Assembly: GCA_033782935.1 (NCBI GenBank) | Contig: JAWQEG010000495.1 | Span: 1 to 64,000 of the forward strand | Direction of reading: 5' to 3' | Source: Petrolisthes cinctipes | Taxonomy: Eukaryota; Arthropoda; Malacostraca; Decapoda; Porcellanidae | DNA: 64,000 bases | In this document: positions 61,126 through 64,000 of the stretch, piece by piece | Numbering within the stretch: the first letter of the stretch is position 1 | Layout: each line of letters opens with the position of its first letter | Position numbers and translations under genes: made by a program | The notes under the pieces: model-generated | What the model was told of the DNA's origin: nothing | The model's database searches: none | Seen by the model: only the letters and a program-made list of their open reading frames with translations

Positions 61126-64000
61126 ACCTACCTAAAAAAAGAATAGCCATAAAAATCATAAAGTTCACAATTTGTAGAGGAGGCCAGCCTCCTCCACATA
61201 GGAGAGGGTGTTCCCTCCCACACTACAAGCCTTCTCCCCGAGCACCTGGGAGAGACTGTAAGAACCGTCACCCACCCGTTACTGGGAGAGGTGCCTACGA
61301 CGAAGGTCCCCAAGGCTGGGACACTCGACAAGAAGATGCCGCTCTGTCAGAGGGACCAGACAATCATCACAGTAGGGAGGGAGTGCCCTCTCCATTAAAA
61401 ACCCATGAGTCAATAGTGTGTGGCCGATGCGGAGATGTGCAAGAGCCGTCTCCCACCTGCGGGACAGGCCACTGTAGCTCCACAAACCCAGGCGCTGGTG
61501 GATGCTGCGGAGCTTGTTAGCCCCGACGACGTCCCATCTGTCCTGCCAGCAGGAACGAACGAAAGCATCTATGTAGGGTCGAAGGTCAACTGCAGGTACA
61601 GAATGACGCCTGGAAAGAGGCCGAGAACTGGAGGCTACAACCTTAGCCAGGGCGTCAGCTCGCTCATTCCCATCGACACCCACATGGGCAGGGACCCAAC
61701 AAAATGTGACTCTGCGGCCACGACGACCCAGGAGGACAAGCCACTCTAGTATGGCCAACACCAGGGAATGGGAAGAGTTAAAATTGCTCAAGGCCTGCAA
61801 GGTAATCGCTAAAAATAGTAAGAGAAGGCTGTGGGAGAGTAAAAATAACTTGGAGGGCATATAAAATGGACGAGAGCTCGGCAGTAAAATGGACATAACA
61901 GAAGGGAGCCTGCCGCCACGACAACAGTCAGGAAAAACAGCCCCAAAACCAACTCCATCATCAGACTTTGACCCATCAGTGTACACAGGGAGGGACTCCC
62001 TGTGAGTGAAGGTATGTTCTGAAAAGAGGGAACAAGCCACTGGAGGAGGAAGAGATTCCTTCTTGTCTGAAAAGCAGGTGCAGGTGTAAACTTCTGGAAG
62101 AAGCCATGGAGCCACCCTGGGGACCCACACAGGACAAATCTGGAAGTCATCAATGCCCATCTCCTCCATAGCCCTCCTGACCCAGAAGCCAAAGGGCCAT
62201 GGTGTGTGAGGATGTGAAAGGTAGTACTGAGACATGATATCAGATGACACGACCAAGCAGGGAAAGGAGTCAGGAAGTCGATGTAATCGATGTCAACCAT
62301 CAAGGACTGGTGATGGACATCAAGAGGTGGCTCATCAGCGTCCACCAGACATTGGGGACGACCTGAAGGCTCCAGTCTCCAGATGTACCCCAGTATGATG
62401 AACAGGGTCTAAGACTGAGATGAGCATAAGTGGCAGAGGAGTACACCTCACACCCATAGTCGAGTTTTGACCTAATAAGAACATGGTATAGGTGGAGGAG
62501 GGTGGCCCGATGAGCCCCCCAGGACGTATGGCCCAGGACCATCAACAGGTTAAGAGCCTGGAGGCAAGAGATCTTGAGTGAACGTAAATAGTGAACCCAA
62601 GTTAAACGTTTGATAAAAAGAAGACCCAAAAAACAAGACACAACATATCCGATGACGATACATGAATAAGTCCATTTGGGGTGAATGCCTCGGATGTGGC
62701 AGAAGTGCATAGCAACCTTCTTGGCAGGAGAGAAGCAATACCCATGAGGACCAGCCCAACAAGACACCCTGTCGAGGACAAGCTGCATGCGCTGCTCCAC
62801 CACTGACACACGAGAAGCAGCAAACCAGACCGCCAGGTCATCAACGTACATCGAGTTGGCTTTACCATCCGGAAGGGATGAGGCAACGGCATTAATTGCC
62901 ACTGCAAACAACGTGACACTGAGGACGCTTCCCTGGGGGACGCCCTCCTCCTGTGCGACGGATGCTGAGAGGGCTGTACCAACCTTCACACAAAAACTGC
63001 GACCACTGAGAAACTTCTTAAGAAAGCGTGGAAGGTGACCCCACAGGTAATATGCATGGAGCTGCTGCAGGATGCCATATTGCCATGTAGTGTCATAGGC
63101 TTTCTCTAAATCAAAGAACACACAGACCAGGTGTTAATGTCGTGTAAAAGCCTCACATGCAGCAGCTTCCAACCTGACCAGAGCATCTGTAGTGGAACGG
63201 TGTTTACGAAAGCCAGACTGGGACGGAGACAGAAAATCATCCTGTTCCAAGAAGTATACCAGTCTGACATTCACCATCTTCTCAAATAGTTTACAGAGAC
63301 AGGAGGTCAAGGCAATAGGTCGGTAATTGAGGGCAACACTAGAGTCCTTGCCCGGCTTGGAGAAAGGAAGGAAGGTAGCAACCCTCCACCCAGAAGGGAA
63401 GACACCCTCCAGCCAGATTCTATTATATAAAGCTAGAAGAAATGAGATCGCCTCCTCATCCAAGTGTCACAACATTGCATATGGGATGTTGTCTGGCCCA
63501 GGAGAAGTTCCCCGAGAAATCCAAGACAGTGCGCTCCTGGGCTCCCAACTCATGGCTGACAGCCAGAGGTCGAGAGTCACGGCTGTGGACTCTTGCAAAA
63601 GCCTCTGCCATGGTGTTGGCCACTGTTAAACCATCCATGATCTTATTTCCATTGACCTTAAGAACAGGTGGACAACTAGGAGAAAACTTCCCCTCCATCT
63701 TACATACTCTCTCTCCTGAACACTTGTGTGAGTGGGGTTTTAGTATTAATTGAAGACACATAGGCCTTCCAAGATGCACGTTGTGCCTCTTATAAAACTC
63801 GTCTAGCCTGAGCCCTTGCCCGTCGCTTCTCCCACACAGCAATGGTGCAGACTGGTGACCACCAAGGGACAGGATATTTGGTAAAGTGGCCAGAAGTTCT
63901 AGGGATAGAGTTGAGAGTAGCAGAGTGGAACATATCAGTAAAATATGTTACAGCCTCGTCAGAGCTAACAAAATCTGCTACAGAATAAACCGGAGAAGTT
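61126..64000 (-). pseudogene. LINE-3: decayed RT/RNase H retrotransposon, runs off the window
   Basis: On the - strand, from the window end: linker WSPVCTIAVWEKRRARAQA, RT motifs NYRPIALTSCLCKLFEKMVN, SQSGFRKHRSTTDALVRLEA, FFDLEKAYDTTWQYG, EEGVPQGSVLSVTLFAVAIN and MYVDDLAVW (YVDD). RNase H: VYTDGSKSDDGVGFGAVFPD, WVPAHVGVDGNERADALAK, and a C-terminal CDDCLVPLTERHLLVECPSL. An in-frame TAA at 63134-63136 and frame changes near 62300-62400 and 63460 break it. It is a different clade or family from LINE-1. Confidence 0.82.

Noticed and set aside
61420..61749. 109-codon + strand frame
   Set aside because: It is antisense to the LINE-3 RNase H region.

Overview
This window looks like nuclear DNA of a decapod crustacean (crab, porcelain crab or relative; the species is not determined). 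The grounds are introns with GT-AG ends, a divergent crustacean-type ionotropic receptor (IR) family, dispersed TTAGG tracts (the arthropod telomere motif), tRNA-derived SINEs, several LINE clades and very abundant microsatellite-bearing MITEs. There is no sign of bacterial or organellar sequence.

Layout. (1) 1.85-10.24 kb, + strand: the last five coding exons of an ionotropic receptor (IR-1). Its upstream part lies outside the window and one exon has a one-base frameshift. (2) 15.6-30.87 kb, - strand: a complete 11-exon ionotropic receptor (IR-2, 646 codons) running from signal peptide through amino-terminal domain, S1, M1, pore, M3 and S2 to M4. All splice phases agree and every intron is filled with transposons. 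(3) 31-41 kb: a transposon-dominated stretch with a solo LTR, two SINE copies and a short HTH reading frame ending inside a MITE. (4) 41.3-46.7 kb: an LTR-like stretch, then LINE-1 (endonuclease, RT, RNase H) with two in-frame TGA stops. (5) 48.3-55.0 kb: LINE-1 fragments, with an intact two-ORF LINE-2 inserted into the GT/GA microsatellite of one fragment's 3' UTR. (6) 55.75-60.58 kb, - strand: exons of a RING / B-box / coiled-coil protein followed in phase by a cyclophilin-like exon, i.e. a TRIM-cyclophilin architecture. (7) 61.1-64 kb, - strand: a decayed third LINE in the presumed intron upstream of the TRIM exons.

MITE families are named here by letter. A: TIR TACAGCCACAATCAAATA, TA target, internal ATT-repeat units. 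B: TIR TACAGTTGGACACATGAAT, TA target. C: TTAA-flanked, about 165 bp, starts TTAAGGGGGAAGTTT. D: TTAA-flanked, GC-rich, starts TTAAGGGGGTGCGGG. E: TIR TACAGTCGCGGTCAAA. F: TIR TACACTCGTGATAC. G to M are minor families.

Most notable signals. The two receptor genes carry tandem or flanking copies of their own exon edges with splice sites ('exon-edge echoes') at six junctions, three of them around TTAA-MITEs. Several MITEs sit inside or within a few bases of 5' splice sites. The TRIM-cyclophilin gene joins domains that are best known together from primate TRIM5 fusions. All calls come from reading the sequence; no database search was possible.
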